Origin: Planococcus citri
Lineage: Eukaryota > Arthropoda > Insecta > Hemiptera > Pseudococcidae
Length of the DNA: 64,000 nt
Direction of reading: 5' to 3'
NCBI RefSeq assembly: GCF_950023065.1
Contig: NC_088677.1
Span: forward strand, 32,819,230 to 32,883,229
Positions 53,201 through 61,800 of the stretch are shown in pieces. Position numbers and translations under genes: made by a program. Numbering within the stretch: the stretch's first letter is position 1; each line of letters opens with the position of its first letter. The notes under the pieces are model-generated. The model ran no database searches and was not told the origin of the DNA. It was given only the letters and a program-made list of their open reading frames with translations.

Positions 53201-54943
53201 AATTGTAGTGAAAAATCAGAGTGAATTTTGTTAAAATGTTACAAATTTTTTATTACTGGGACTTTGACGGTTCCCCAACATAAAATTCTTCATCACCTCA
53301 CCCTTCACCTTTCCTACACCCTCAAAAACGTACATTTTGACATATCACACATCATTATAGTCAAATTTTGAATTTTTCACCGTTTTCACCCCCTTCATCC
53401 CCCCACCATTCACCCCTACGAAAAAAATATTGTCAGATTCGTGATCTACACCCTCAAAAACAAACATTTCGACATATCACACATTAATATGGTCGAATTT
53501 TGAATTTTTCACCCCCTTCATCCCCCTCTATTCACCCCTACGAAAAAAATAATGTCAAATTCGTATTCTGCGACCTCAAAAACATACATTTCGACTTTTC
53601 GACATATCACACATCATTATAGTCAAATCTTGAATTTTCACCGTTTTTACCCCCTTTATCCCCCACCATTCACCCCTACGAAAAAAATATTGCCAGATTC
53701 GTGATCTACACCCTCAAAAACATACATTTTGACATATCACACATCATTATTGTCAAATTTTGAATTTTTCACCCCCTCACTCCCTCACCCCTACAAAAAA
53801 ATATTGTCAAATTCGTATTCTGCGACCCCAAAAACATAAGGGAGGATATCATTGTACCATTGTTTTAGGGTTCATTGTAAGTTTTTGAATTACAGGCGTT
53901 TTGAGGGTGCTCACAGCCCCCTGTGCGACATAAAGAGAGCCATCGATTCGAAGCTCGATGATTTTTTAAAAAGTGTTTTAAAAGAGTTGGATTGGCCTAC
54001 TTATATTTTATTCTCAAAATGAGTTGAATGAACCGAAGAGCTGATTCATTTTCAAAAATAGTTTGCCAACCCCTGATTGGTGGATAATTTTTGAAAATTT
54101 AAATTCTTCGCGGCATTTTTGCTTAGCTTACTCCATCCTTTTCTTAACAATTGTGAATTGGTGTTAGCTTAGCTTACCTTCTTTCGTCTCTCATCAACTG
54201 ATGGCAGTCTTACGAAACGTAAATCAGAAGCCGCAAATCTTTTAAAAATTAAATAACGAACGAAACCTATTTCTTAGAATTACGTATGATTGATTAACCT
54301 CACCCCTTCAAATCTCACAGTCGAGAAACCTACTTACATCTGTGTAATTCAGTTTGCTGCATTACAACTTGAAAGGAAGTAGATTGGAACGGACACATGC
54401 TGTATATTACAGTCAATTTAAGGGATACAAATCAAATGAAGATAAGATTGATGTGGTAACACTTTTTTCACCATTTTTCACTGGTCTTATGTATTGTTCG
54501 TATTTCGTAGTAGCACGTGGGAAAATAATTAAGATTTACTTACTTCTGGACTTATATCATTTTTGTTTGCGCTGGCCACAAATTCACGCAGAAATCCATC
54601 TAGTTCTGTGCCTTCTATGTATCCGTTTCCTGCAAAAATGAATTAAAGTGATTATTTATTGTGCTTTGCTTCGTTTGAGTGCATTAACTTGAGAAAAAAT
54701 TAGCAAGTAAATTAATTGACAACGAAATTACTTTTACTTGAAAATGTTAGATATACAAAATAGATGATTACCATCTTTATCGTAGTGGCTCCAAACTTCT
54801 GTGAATTGATTAGCGGATAGTTTTTTAAGTTCTCGACTTTCTGGGTCTCTGTATTGCTTCATGAAATTCGTAGCTTTTTCCAAATTTAATTTTTTAGCCG
54901 CCGCGGCAGCAGCTGCTGTAGATTCAGATCCATCGCCTGACAT
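8132..54943 (-). CDS. Cbp53E: Calbindin-32 (six EF-hand calcium-binding protein), complete CDS in 11 coding exons
   Basis: Intracellular calcium buffer/sensor of the calbindin-D28k/calretinin/calbindin-32 family, expressed mainly in neurons and muscle in flies. The coding exons are 54772-54943, 54544-54629, 33978-34067, 22712-22798, 22569-22625, 21790-21873, 17455-17510, 17174-17219, 9594-9650, 9429-9500 and 8132-8272. All introns are GT-AG, phases agree, and the total is 948 nt, giving 315 residues, close to the roughly 310 of the fly protein. Six EF-hand loops are visible at residues 55-66, 105-116, 151-162, 197-208, 244-255 and 288-299. Each has D at position 1, G at 6 and E at 12. The N-terminus is a Ser/Gly/poly-Ala stretch (A10-A16) followed by a family block containing QYRDPESRELKKLSANQF. 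Intron sizes are 142, 20476, 11179, 86, 695, 4279, 235, 7523, 93 and 1156 bp. The family call is very secure; alternative isoforms cannot be judged. Confidence 0.95.
8273..9428 (-). other. Cbp53E: Calbindin-32 intron 10
   Basis: 1156 bp, GTAAAT...CAAG. It contains one copy (8562-8594) of a dispersed motif ending GTTTGCCGTAAAT and a poly-T run near 8770-8790. Nothing else is seen. Confidence 0.7.
9429..9500 (-). CDS. Cbp53E: Calbindin-32 coding exon 10 (residues 246-269)
   Basis: Acceptor ATGTTGCAG, donor AAA/GTAAAT; 72 nt. It encodes the rest of EF-hand 5 (DNNGTIENEELRGFLKDLL) and ELVKK. Confidence 0.94.
9594..9650 (-). CDS. Cbp53E: Calbindin-32 coding exon 9 (residues 227-245)
   Basis: Acceptor CATTTTCAG, donor CGA/GTACGT; 57 nt. 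It encodes GATKLTKEDIERVFSLYDR, the entering helix and first two residues of the EF-hand 5 loop. A 93-bp intron then interrupts the loop. Confidence 0.94.
9651..17173 (-). other. Cbp53E: Calbindin-32 intron 8, no gene or clear repeat seen
   Basis: 7.5 kb of AT-rich sequence with frequent TAGGTA/TACCTA words. Open frames of 60-113 codons (for example 9946-10287 and 14999-15250) have low-complexity composition and no recognisable motif. I take them as chance. Confidence 0.6.
17174..17219 (-). CDS. Cbp53E: Calbindin-32 coding exon 8 (residues 211-226, microexon-sized)
   Basis: Acceptor CCCTCACAG, donor AAG/GTTGGT; only 46 nt. It completes Lys211 and encodes LLPVKENFLCRQAFK, the conserved linker after EF-hand 4. 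The polypyrimidine tract is broken by purines (TTTTTTCTCC then TTTTTTCCC), yet the reading phase fits only this acceptor. Confidence 0.93.
17455..17510 (-). CDS. Cbp53E: Calbindin-32 coding exon 7 (residues 193-210, EF-hand 4)
   Basis: Acceptor GATGTTTCAG, donor AA/GTAAGT; 56 nt, leaving two bases of the Lys211 codon. It encodes LQVFDANRDGKLQLSEMA, with the EF-hand 4 loop DANRDGKLQLSE. Confidence 0.94.
17820..18535. mobile_element. Inverted-repeat element (MITE/foldback type), about 0.7 kb
   Basis: The ends are TAGGGCATTT and AAATGCCCTA, followed by TGACGTCA and TGACGTAG. Inside, a block of about 170 bp containing AAATTACTCAAAATTTTC and CCCGAAAGCTCTACC occurs twice in direct orientation (from about 17910 and 18100) and once inverted (about 18290-18430). 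There is no coding capacity. The superfamily is unknown. Confidence 0.7.
18577..19048. mobile_element. Inverted-repeat element (MITE), about 470 bp palindrome
   Basis: The left half, with AATAAGGCTTTTGACATAT, is mirrored by ATATGTCAAAAGCCTTATT. Further mirrored pairs run nearly to the centre: GGTTTGCCTGAACTTTATCA with its complement near 18990, and GTGAGTATCAAAATTTCAT with its complement near 18955. It starts only about 40 bp after the previous element. The plus frame 18594-18800 is one arm. Confidence 0.75.
20172..20966. mobile_element. Element with inverted clusters of ACGACA motifs
   Basis: The left 170 bp carry ACGACA six times (plus AACAACA and CCGACA variants). The right 260 bp carry the complement TGTCGT four times plus GTCGTCG/GTCGTTC variants. 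The outer ends ATTATAAATGG and CCATTATAAAT are also inverted. This arrangement is like the subterminal transposase-binding repeats of some DNA transposons, but the family is not identified. Confidence 0.5.
21790..21873 (-). CDS. Cbp53E: Calbindin-32 coding exon 6 (residues 165-192)
   Basis: Acceptor TTGTTTCAG, donor ATG/GTGAGT; 84 nt. It encodes NFLRDLLREAKKIHDVSEDK followed by LIEYTDTM, helices between EF-hands 3 and 4 that are characteristic of insect calbindin-32. Confidence 0.95.
21874..22568 (-). other. Cbp53E: Calbindin-32 intron 5
   Basis: 695 bp, GTAGGT...TTTCAG. No repeat or secondary gene seen. Confidence 0.75.
22569..22625 (-). CDS. Cbp53E: Calbindin-32 coding exon 5 (residues 146-164, EF-hand 3)
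   Basis: Acceptor CTATTCGCAG, donor AAG/GTAGGT; 57 nt. It encodes IWREYDTDGSGYIEADELK, which is the whole EF-hand 3 loop. It is nearly invariant across insects. Confidence 0.95.
22712..22798 (-). CDS. Cbp53E: Calbindin-32 coding exon 4 (residues 117-145)
   Basis: Acceptor ATCTTGCAG, donor CGG/GTAATT; 87 nt. It encodes LAQLLPMEENFLLLFRFDNP followed by LDSSVEFMR, the conserved linker between EF-hands 2 and 3. The family usually has K where R145 stands. An 86-bp intron leads to exon 5. Confidence 0.95.
25435..25570. repeat. GATC/CAGATC-rich tract
   Basis: Repeated imperfect words such as GGATCTGATCTAATCAGA and GATCTATTCAGATT. The vocabulary is the same as the tract at 58505-58890, so the two are probably related repeats. 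Confidence 0.45.
31473..31840 (+). mobile_element. tRNA-derived SINE with 9-bp target duplication
   Basis: The head GGCTCGGTGGTGTAGTGAG and the B-box GGGTTCAAATCCC give a tRNA-like pol III promoter. The body (about 280 bp) includes CAATGGGAAACTACTACG and CACCCTGTAAGGGTATCAC. Direct repeats AACAGAACC at 31464-31472 and 31841-31849 mark the insertion. It lies inside the LINE remnant. Confidence 0.82.
32090..32329. mobile_element. 240-bp foldback MITE inserted in the LINE remnant
   Basis: Inverted ends CCATTGAC...GATATGGAC and GTCCATATC...GTCAATGG. Inner pairs include GCGCATGCGCC against GGGCATGCGC. The flanking repeat AGTGAA (32084-32089 and 32330-32335) is probably the target duplication. Confidence 0.72.
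32368..33156. mobile_element. Non-autonomous pogo/Tigger-like element with TA duplication
   Basis: Ends CAGTAGTCCCCGCTTAAT and its exact complement, flanked by TA at 32366-32367 and 33157-33158. The CAGTAGTCCCC start and TA target are typical of pogo/Tigger (Tc1-mariner) elements. Inside, TTCTATTAACCG-like words are repeated. No transposase frame remains in 789 bp. Confidence 0.82.
33169..33341. mobile_element. 173-bp MITE, TA-flanked, possibly pogo-like
   Basis: Left end CAATGGAATCACGATAACTC, right end the complement of TAGTGGAATCGCGATAATTC, with TA on both sides. It lies 11 bp from the previous element. Confidence 0.68.
33978..34067 (-). CDS. Cbp53E: Calbindin-32 coding exon 3 (residues 87-116, EF-hand 2)
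   Basis: Acceptor TTTTATAG, donor GAG/GTATTA; 90 nt, phase 0 on both sides. The peptide contains MLAELKQCFMEAYDD and the full EF-hand 2 loop DDNQDGKIDIRE. It is isolated between the two largest introns (20.5 kb and 11.2 kb), so it could be missed by automated gene models. Confidence 0.95.
43095..43114. repeat. (AAT)n microsatellite
   Basis: About seven AAT/ATA units. Confidence 0.7.
43345..46373. repeat. Long palindrome 2: ~1.07-kb arms with ~131-bp tandem units
   Basis: The left arm (43345 to about 44414) is repeated in reverse complement at about 45293-46373. The outer ends are ATAGAGCGGG and CCCGCTCTAT. In each arm a unit containing GATATATCGAA, TTTTCGAGGTCGC, CGAATATGAAC and a C-rich run (GCCCCTCTGTGCCCC) recurs; the GATATATCGA word starts at 43869, 44001, 44132, 44261 and 44391, a period of about 131 bp. 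The spacer carries a separate pogo/Tigger-like element. Mirrored frames such as 43781-43972 and 45735-45941 are the same repeat on both arms. Confidence 0.85.
44746..45194. mobile_element. 449-bp pogo/Tigger-like MITE nested in palindrome 2
   Basis: Ends CAGTAGACTCCCAATTACGA and the complement of CAGTAGACTCCCGATTATCC, flanked by TA at 44744-44745 and 45195-45196. GGTCGGATAATCC words occur near both ends. No transposase. Confidence 0.8.
47986..49020. repeat. Tandem duplication: two ~294-bp copies plus two diverged partial copies
   Basis: 48281-48574 and 48575-48868 are near-identical, starting GGATGAAAGCTCTCTCTCAT and ending AAATGTTGTGCCAT. The word TTTTGGTCCTC...GGCCGGATATTC within them also occurs, diverged, near 48028 and 48912. 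That suggests an older array of which two copies were recently homogenised. Confidence 0.75.
49182..49679. mobile_element. ~0.5-kb MITE with inverted ends
   Basis: The left end AGGGAAAGTGGCCAAATATG is mirrored by the right end (complement AGGGAAAAGTATAGCCAAAT), with TA next to each end. Inner words such as TTCCAATATTAGGAC and CCTAATATGGAATTGG are also inverted. Confidence 0.6.
50940..51070. other. Short GC-rich, CpG-containing stretch with (GCTC)n and a 12-bp inverted pair
   Basis: GCTCGCTCGCTCGCGCTG stands out in an AT-rich intron. CTCGCGATCTCG (50952-50963) and CGAGATCGCGAG (51040-51051) are exact complements that could pair around it. It might be a regulatory element; there is no direct evidence. 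Confidence 0.35.
52618..53919. repeat. Long palindrome 3: inverted arms with ~131-bp tandem units
   Basis: GGGCTGTGAGCACCCTCAAA at 52618 is mirrored by the sequence ending at 53919. The right arm has four tandem units: the word CATATCACACAT starts at 53341, 53473, 53603 and 53733 (periods 132, 130, 130). The left arm has two inverted units (GATGTGTG at 52783 and 52915). Each unit contains a C-rich run (CACCCCCTTCATCCCCC) and TTGTCAAATTCGTATTCTGC-type text. No coding frame. Confidence 0.85.
54544..54629 (-). CDS. Cbp53E: Calbindin-32 coding exon 2 (residues 58-86)
   Basis: Acceptor TTTTTGCAG, donor GAA/GTAAGT; 86 nt. It completes EF-hand 1 (GNGYIEGTELDGFLREFV) and runs into the linker ASANKNDISPE, matching the family. 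The 142-bp intron separating it from exon 1 splits the calcium loop itself after DKD. Confidence 0.95.
54772..54943 (-). CDS. Cbp53E: Calbindin-32 coding exon 1 (start codon, residues 1-57)
   Basis: ATG is at 54943-54941. The exon encodes MSGDGSEST, seven alanines, then the conserved block FMKQYRDPESRELKKLSANQ and the first half of EF-hand 1 (HYDKD). It ends at a GTAATC donor after the first base of the Gly58 codon (172 nt, phase 1). Five bases before the ATG is a splice acceptor (TTTTTATTTACAG, exon edge 54948). The true exon is therefore probably 54772-54948, with a 5'UTR intron upstream. The alanine run is coded by mixed GCN codons (GCA, GCT, GCC, GCG), so it is not a pure triplet repeat. 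Confidence 0.93.
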
Positions 54944-54948
54944 TGTGT

Positions 54949-57590
54949 CTGTAAATAAAAATTCGTGCGTTCATTTTTTTTTTTTATACCCATCGAGTAC
55001 CTTTGTAAGCACCTTTAAATACGAATTTTTCTCACGTCAAGGTGAGAAACTTTCGCTATAAGATGAAATACGTCACACTATAAGCTTATTACGATGGATA
55101 CAATAGCGAAAATATACCTAAGGCGACGTATGCCTGTATTTTAAAACTATATTGTGTGTAACCGAAATTGATTTTTCAAAACTTCGAGTTTACAATAATT
55201 CTATACTTATATTTCCGCTCAAAATGAAATTCGAAATGAGTATATATAGACATTTTTTCAATAAACATAGCGCGACGATATCTCCGAAATTTCAATTATA
55301 TTTCGACGAAAATGAAATTTCGATTTTCAATAGTTTCGCTAGTTTTTAATCCACTTTGTTGTATTTTCCAATTTGACAATATTTTGCGGTTGGAAAAAAT
55401 TTCATTGTTGAAATGCTCATACAAAGGTAGATATTGGACTATAGGTAGGTATGTAGGTAGATATTTATGAAATTCCGATTTTGATGATAGGTATGCGTAG
55501 CGTAATAATATTTACCCACCTTCGTGTAATATCAATAATATTTTACACGTTGAAATTAATTCGGTTACCGTAAAGTTCATATATAGAATTTTATACGAAG
55601 TTTGCGTGAAAAAAATCCATGTTCAAAGCTTATTTCCTTTTCACAGCATTGTTGACATATATATAATGGCGAATTATAGTAGCTAAAAATGTTGAAACTT
55701 TTTTAGTAGAAAAATACTTGTCAATAATAAATTTCTTAACGTATTTATATATGGTACCGAAACATGAAAACACTGCCACATTATTTCCCATGGTTAAGCT
55801 GCGATGTGGGTATAACTTATGCTCTTTTTACGTAGGTACCAACGTTTAAAAATAATTTCGGTAAGTAAAAAAGATATCTAAAATAGCCTCTCGTTGAAAA
55901 CTTTATAATTTATTTGATGAATCTCAATAAATTATGTTGTCAATAGAAACGAAAATATTTTAAATTCACGTACAAATAGGTACCTAGGTAGAAAAGTCGA
56001 AGACGTACTACTACGAAACACCCATAAATTTATCAGATTTCTGAACAAAAAAAAAACTGCGATAACTCATCGAATAATGTTAATTTCAAAACAATGCAAA
56101 AATTAGAGATTTTCCCGTTAAACATTTACATACTTTATAATTGGATTTACTGTAAAATAAGTATTAGAAGGCGACTCAACAGTCGAGGAGTTTCTGAAAA
56201 TATTTAATAGATACATTTTATAAAAGCATTCTTCAAAAGTAGGTAGGTTAGGTATACGCAAGTATGATTGTTAAAATTCTCAAGTTTTAAACTTTTTAAC
56301 GAAAATAATTTCCAAGTTTAATTTATTTTGTAAAATACGAAACGTTGAAATATGCGCATTAAAAGGAATTATAAAAATTCATAATACCTAGTTTAATTCT
56401 CATTTTAATTTAGGCTTCTGCGTAAGAGGTTTGGCAGCAGAAATATAATGCATCGAATTTAAAATTGATATTTTTTTGCATTTTTTTTTTCGCTAAACTA
56501 GAAACAAGTTTTTTTTCAGTTTTTTTTTCTCGAGAATTTAATTAATTGGTTTGTACACTAACATGGGTAGGTACCTAATTCTACGTTATTGAAAACAAAA
56601 TTAATTATAATTGATTGGAGAACACTTTTTCGTAGTTTAGTATCAATTATCAACTTGCTTTTAATATTCCGAACAACGTTGGCTAAAAAAATTTACATAA
56701 GAAAATTAAATTGCAATGTCCTATCATTTTGAATGACAGGCTTATAGACCTGGCTGCGTCAACATTTATTTCTACTCCACACTTTGCGCTCATTGTGAAC
56801 TTTTTACAGCTTCATCGTAAATAATGGTTTCCCGTTTGATTACGAATTAATTTCGCAAAGATGGAACAAATTGAGAAATATCGGACAGCATTATTTTTTA
56901 AAACGTAGTCGAAGGCAGTGATGGTGAGAGCTGAGAGGAGCCCTAGTGCAATAATTTTTTGACCCTACTTTTTTTTCAGCGAGTGCCTTTAGTTTTTCTC
57001 ACTTTTAAAATATTTTCACATCTCGCTTCGCAGGATAAAATAACCAGAACCATCGCATATTACTCGCTACTGTCACTAGTGAATTTATCAACAAGGTGCG
57101 TTTATACATTTAGAAAAGTATCGTTGAAATATGTAGATGTCTAATTTTATTTCGTGAGTGCCTGTAGAATTGTAGTAAGAAATTTTGATTTAAGATGTGC
57201 CCAAGCGGGTTCTGCGCCAGGAATAAAATTTTGACTTTTGATTACTTTAGAACAAATTAGAAAAAATGAGGTAGGTAAGTATTTCTTTCTCTCTACCTAT
57301 GTACATTGAAGGGACCAAGTTTCAAGTTAGATTTTAGTGGTTGAAAATGTATATTACCCCCCCCCCCCTCTTGCAACAAGTTTTTGCTATTCAATGTATA
57401 GTGACGATAAGCGTTGAAAAATTGAGAAAGGTATCGTTAAATATATTTTTAGTCCTGTTATATGAGTATCTGAAGAGCTATGGCCAGAAATTCTAACCAG
57501 AGAGGTAAGCGGGTTCTGCGCCAGGAGTAAGATATTGACCACCAATCTCCTCGAAACAAACTAGAAATGATGTAGTATTTCTGAAATTCT
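54949..57590. other. Upstream flank or 5'UTR intron of calbindin-32
   Basis: AT-rich, with no protein-coding exon seen. Because the start-codon exon begins with a splice acceptor at 54948, this stretch should be intron of the calbindin-32 transcript. A C-run lies at 57357-57369. The word GCGGGTTCTGCGCCAGGA occurs at about 57208 and 57509. Confidence 0.5.
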
Positions 57591-57596
57591 GCTCTG

Positions 57597-58470
57597 ATTG
57601 AAACAGTGTCTGTTACAAACACTGCTTCTAACTATAGGGTCAAACACAGGTCTTAACTTGGGTCTGAAAACACCCACTGATTGAAGTAGTGTCTGTTTCA
57701 AACACTGGTCTCAACTTGGGTCTGAACACACCCACTGATAGAAACAGTGTCTGTTTCAAACACTGGCCCTAACTTGGGTGTGAAACCCCCTAATGATTGA
57801 AGTAGTGTCTGTTTCAAACACAGGACCTAAATTGGGTCTGAAAACACCTACTGATTGAAGTTAGTGTCTGTATCAAACACTGGTCTCGACTTTGGTCTGA
57901 ACACATCCTGATAGAAACTGTGTCTGTTTCAAACACTGGTCCTAACTTGGGTGGGAAAACCCCCAATGATTGAAGTAGTGTCTGTTTCAAACACACGGCC
58001 TAAATTGGGTCTGAACACATCCACTGATTGAAACAGTGTCTGTTTCAAACACTGATCTCAACTTGGGCCTGAACACACCCACTGATAGAAACAGTGTCTG
58101 TTTCAAACACTGGCCCTAACTTGGGTGTGAAAACCCCCAATGATTGAAGTAGTGTCTGTTTCAAACACAGAACCTAAATTTGGTCTGAAAACACCCACTA
58201 ATAGAAACAGTGTCTGTTTCAAACACTGGTCTCAACTTGGGTCTGAACACACCCACTGATAGAAACAGTGTCTGTTTCAAACACTGGTCTCAACTTGGGT
58301 CTGAACACACTCACTGAATGAAACAGTGTCTGTTTCAAACACTGGCTCTAACTTGGGTGTGAAAACCCCCAATGATTGAAGTAGTGTCTGTTTCAAACAC
58401 AGGACCTAAATTTGGTCTGAAAACACCCACTAATAGAAACAGTGTCTGTTTCAAACACAGGACCTAACGT
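57597..58470. repeat. Minisatellite, about 15 copies of a ~60-bp unit
   Basis: Each unit contains a variant of GAAACAGTGTCTGTTTCAAA followed by CACTGGTCTCAACTTGGGTCTGAACACACCCACTGAT. GAAACAG and CTGTTTC form a perfect 7-bp inverted pair around TGT. Three or four unit variants (GGTCTC, GGCCCT, AGGACCTAAA types) recur in order, so there is a higher-order pattern. Confidence 0.88.
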
Positions 58471-58504
58471 CATTTCGGCCTTGAAAAACCCCAAAGCTGG
58501 AGTA

Positions 58505-58890
58505 ACTGCTCCTTTCGTAGTGATTGGATTTGATCAGACCTGATAAATTGAGACATTCCATGGATCCAATTTAACCTTACCAGATGTGGTCTCATCAAAG
58601 TTTTGAGCGGAGTAGATCTGTTCAGACCTGGTCAGGTTCAATGAGGAAGGCCTGATTTGATTTGGATCTAATCAGACCAGATAACCCCTAATCAAATTCA
58701 ATCATTTTCCCCTCGACAAATCCAATAGAAGAGACGTGATTAGACCTGACTAGTAGATCTAATCTGATCAGATCTGGTCATTCCTCGGATCCAATAATTA
58801 TATCTGACTAGAGATCTCGTAATTAGATGAGAGTCTTGCTTGGATAAAACCTCTTCAGATCTGATCAGATCGTATCATTCCCCCTCCCCC
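58505..58890. repeat. GATC/CAGATC-rich imperfect repeat tract
   Basis: Directly follows the minisatellite. It has many short dyads, such as TCTGATCAGATC, GATCTAATCTGATCAGATC and TTTGATCAGACCTGAT, and ends in a C-rich run. The vocabulary is the same as the tract at 25435-25570. Confidence 0.5.
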
Positions 58891-61800
58891 TGCCCCCTCC
58901 TTCAAGAAAAACCAAATTGTGCTACAAATTTTCCTTTCAAAAATTTAATTTTTCTCAAATTTTTCGAACGTTTAACAGATTTAGCGAAAAATTTACATCG
59001 ACAAGATCAAATTTTCACCTCAAAATTTAATTAATGCACGTTATTTTACTCACTTTAGTCCTTTGTAAATTTGGTTTTTACTTGTATCTTGACATCGATA
59101 ATATCGATACTTTTACAGCAGTTCTCGAAAACATACCATAAATTGAAAAATTAAATTAGGTTGATGAACTTCGGTTAAGGAAGTTCTGAAACATGATTCA
59201 TTTAAAAATTCGACTTTCGGTGAAATTAATGCCTGACACTTCTTAGCATTTCCTTAGTAAAAAAAAAGGTACTCAAACATGCCTACCTTTAAAAAAGTTG
59301 TACCTAACATAATAAAAGGAACCTCATTATCATAACATCGCAGATAAATTGATTAAAATATATTTTTAAGACCACGTATAGCAACACGATACAAATTTTA
59401 TGAACACGTGGTTCCCTCTCTTTTGCCATTTAGTTACTTGCGTCAAAAGTCATGCAATAACCATGTTTTTTCCTCCAAAAAAAAAAGTGTCACTCGAAAA
59501 CGCAACACCATAAGGCCTTCCTGGCCTTCGCATCGCAATATTCTCAAAGAGCTGTTTTTGTACGTACCTACATAAAACACTCACATCGGTTAAAGTAGTT
59601 CGTATTTGATCGCAATCTTTCATTTTTAACATTTTTGACTGCTAAATATCAATCAAACGTGCACTTATACGAAAGAAAAATGAGTTTGGATTTAGCCAAT
59701 GTATCAGCAGAAAAAAAACATCTGAATTTTATTCGCGGAAATAGCGAGAGTTTTAGCTACCCCAAAATATCGCTTTTAAAAAATGACAAAAGTAATAGTC
59801 CTACCCTTTTGCATAAAAAAATTGAAAAATGACTCCGGAACAATGGACAGATTCGTCACATTAAATAAAAACGATGGAAAATTTCGCAAAATACGAGAAT
59901 TCCTTCGAACGTTTGTGTTCACAGAGGCGTAAAAACTTCGTTTTATTTTAATTATCAAAAAATCGTCGGGTGTTGAAGAACGTATAATCGAATCATATTA
60001 TAATTTACAGCGAAATGGTTCCGTTGGAATAAAACGTAAACAGGCTCGAAACGTTTTATTTTAGACAGACTTGTGTTTATTTTACTTTTGACGAAATCAA
60101 CTTGATAATAAAATGCTCCGAGGCGAGTTCATCAATAGAAGAAGCCGATGAGTATGGTACGTAAAGTACGTATGGTATTTACGAATTACGAGGGAAAAAA
60201 TTTTTCTACTTATTCTGTCGTGACTGAAATGTCTCCCAAAGGCCTGGAATAAGACGTAAAAACGAAGTAAACGCAAAGAACTAAAAAAATAATGATCGAC
60301 CCGTGACTTATTTTTTCAAATTTTAGTATCGGCAAAAATTACGCTCTTTGAAAAACACTCCCACAAGCTATTTGAAGCGGGCATTTCCCTGCGATTTTCT
60401 TCACGATTTCTTTTCTAGCAATTGAAAAATATTTACGAATCTCGGTACGCAATATTTTTTGGTTTATCATTTTTAAATGGTTATCGAAACAATTAAATGG
60501 AAAAAATAACGAAAGGGATGAGATGATTCCAGTCGAGTGATACTCGAGACCGTATACCCATTTAAACGTACCCATAAGACCCTTGAGAAAATTCTTAACA
60601 TTCCGATTTCAAAGTGTTTTCAAGGTGTTGATATTTTCTCGACTTTTATTTTACATAGAAGGCATTTCTGCACCCACATGGAAATTGAAAATATCCAACT
60701 TCCAAAAATAATCCTAATCAAAATTTTTGGAGTTCTGTTTCTGTTGAAAATAAAAATCTAAATTGAAAAATTGCTGGAACATCTTCTATTACATATGCCT
60801 TGCCTTGGGCGGGAAAAAAAAGTAACACGACGAATTCCCCAAGAATATTCCAAGGAGAAGCTATATAAGGGTATAAAATGAGCAGATCTTGAAAATTCCA
60901 TAGCTCCTGGGATATTAAAGGTAGGCAAATTTTTCAAATAACCAATTTTGTTATATTGTAACGAGTTCCATCATATGGCATGTTCAAACCAAGATTAAAA
61001 TTTTTCAGCACAAATCACCCTCGAAATGCCATTTCTCTCGTTCCAAATTTACAATTCCACATATATACCTACATAATATAAAGTGTAGCTTGAAATTCAC
61101 GTCGCGTTGTAAATATGCCTTTCGCATCAGTTTTTTTTTCACCAACCGTTGTTTCATATTTATAATTTAGCAAAGTGGTACGTTGTGTGTTTTTTCCACC
61201 ATCGGCATCGATTCCCATCCCTAGCTGTGTAGTTTTCATTGCGTTCGATGTTGAATTCGATTTCAGTCTATCAAACGCATACGAGTGTACAAAAAGAACA
61301 AGAAAATTTTAATTCGGCTGAATAATCAAGTTTGCTTTTATATCGTCATAATGTGTTATTTTTTTGTCACAGTGTAAAATTAATGATATGAAATCCTTTT
61401 CAATGTTTTACCATAAAAAGAATCGAAATTTAAAAGACCCCGAAAAGAGCAACACGAGTAATGAAACTGACACCACCTACTGCGATTTAAATTAAGCTAT
61501 AAACAAAATCAGCTATTATAATAACTACGAACATTCATTAAAAATTACAACCTCCCTTTAACAACTCGAATAATAAAAAAATATAGGTAATTTTTGGCGC
61601 TCCATTTTACCGCCGCTCAGCTATAGATACGCTAACGTGACTGTAAATTGCCCTGATTTTTTTTTACATAGATTAATTTAATACGCAATTTTTGCTTTAA
61701 TTTTCAACGTTTTCGAGTTAACAGATAAAATATGCGCCTTTTATATCTACTCGCGGTATTCATTTAGTCTTAACCGATGCCTTTAATTTTCCACTGGGTA

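Larger units (their letters stand above)
34068..54543 (-). other. Cbp53E: Calbindin-32 intron 2 (20.5 kb)
   Basis: GTAAGT...TATAG. It contains palindromes at 43345-46373 and 52618-53919, a MITE at 49182-49679, a tandem duplication at 48281-48868 and a GC-rich stretch at 50940-51070. The stretches 34700-43090, 46380-47960, 49700-50930 and 51100-52600 show no gene. Open frames there, such as 35494-35853 (119 codons), have no recognisable motif. Confidence 0.65.

Noticed and set aside
57597..58470. Regular ~60-bp repeats considered as a CRISPR array
   Set aside because: No unique spacers: the whole unit repeats, and the context is a eukaryotic gene. It is a minisatellite.
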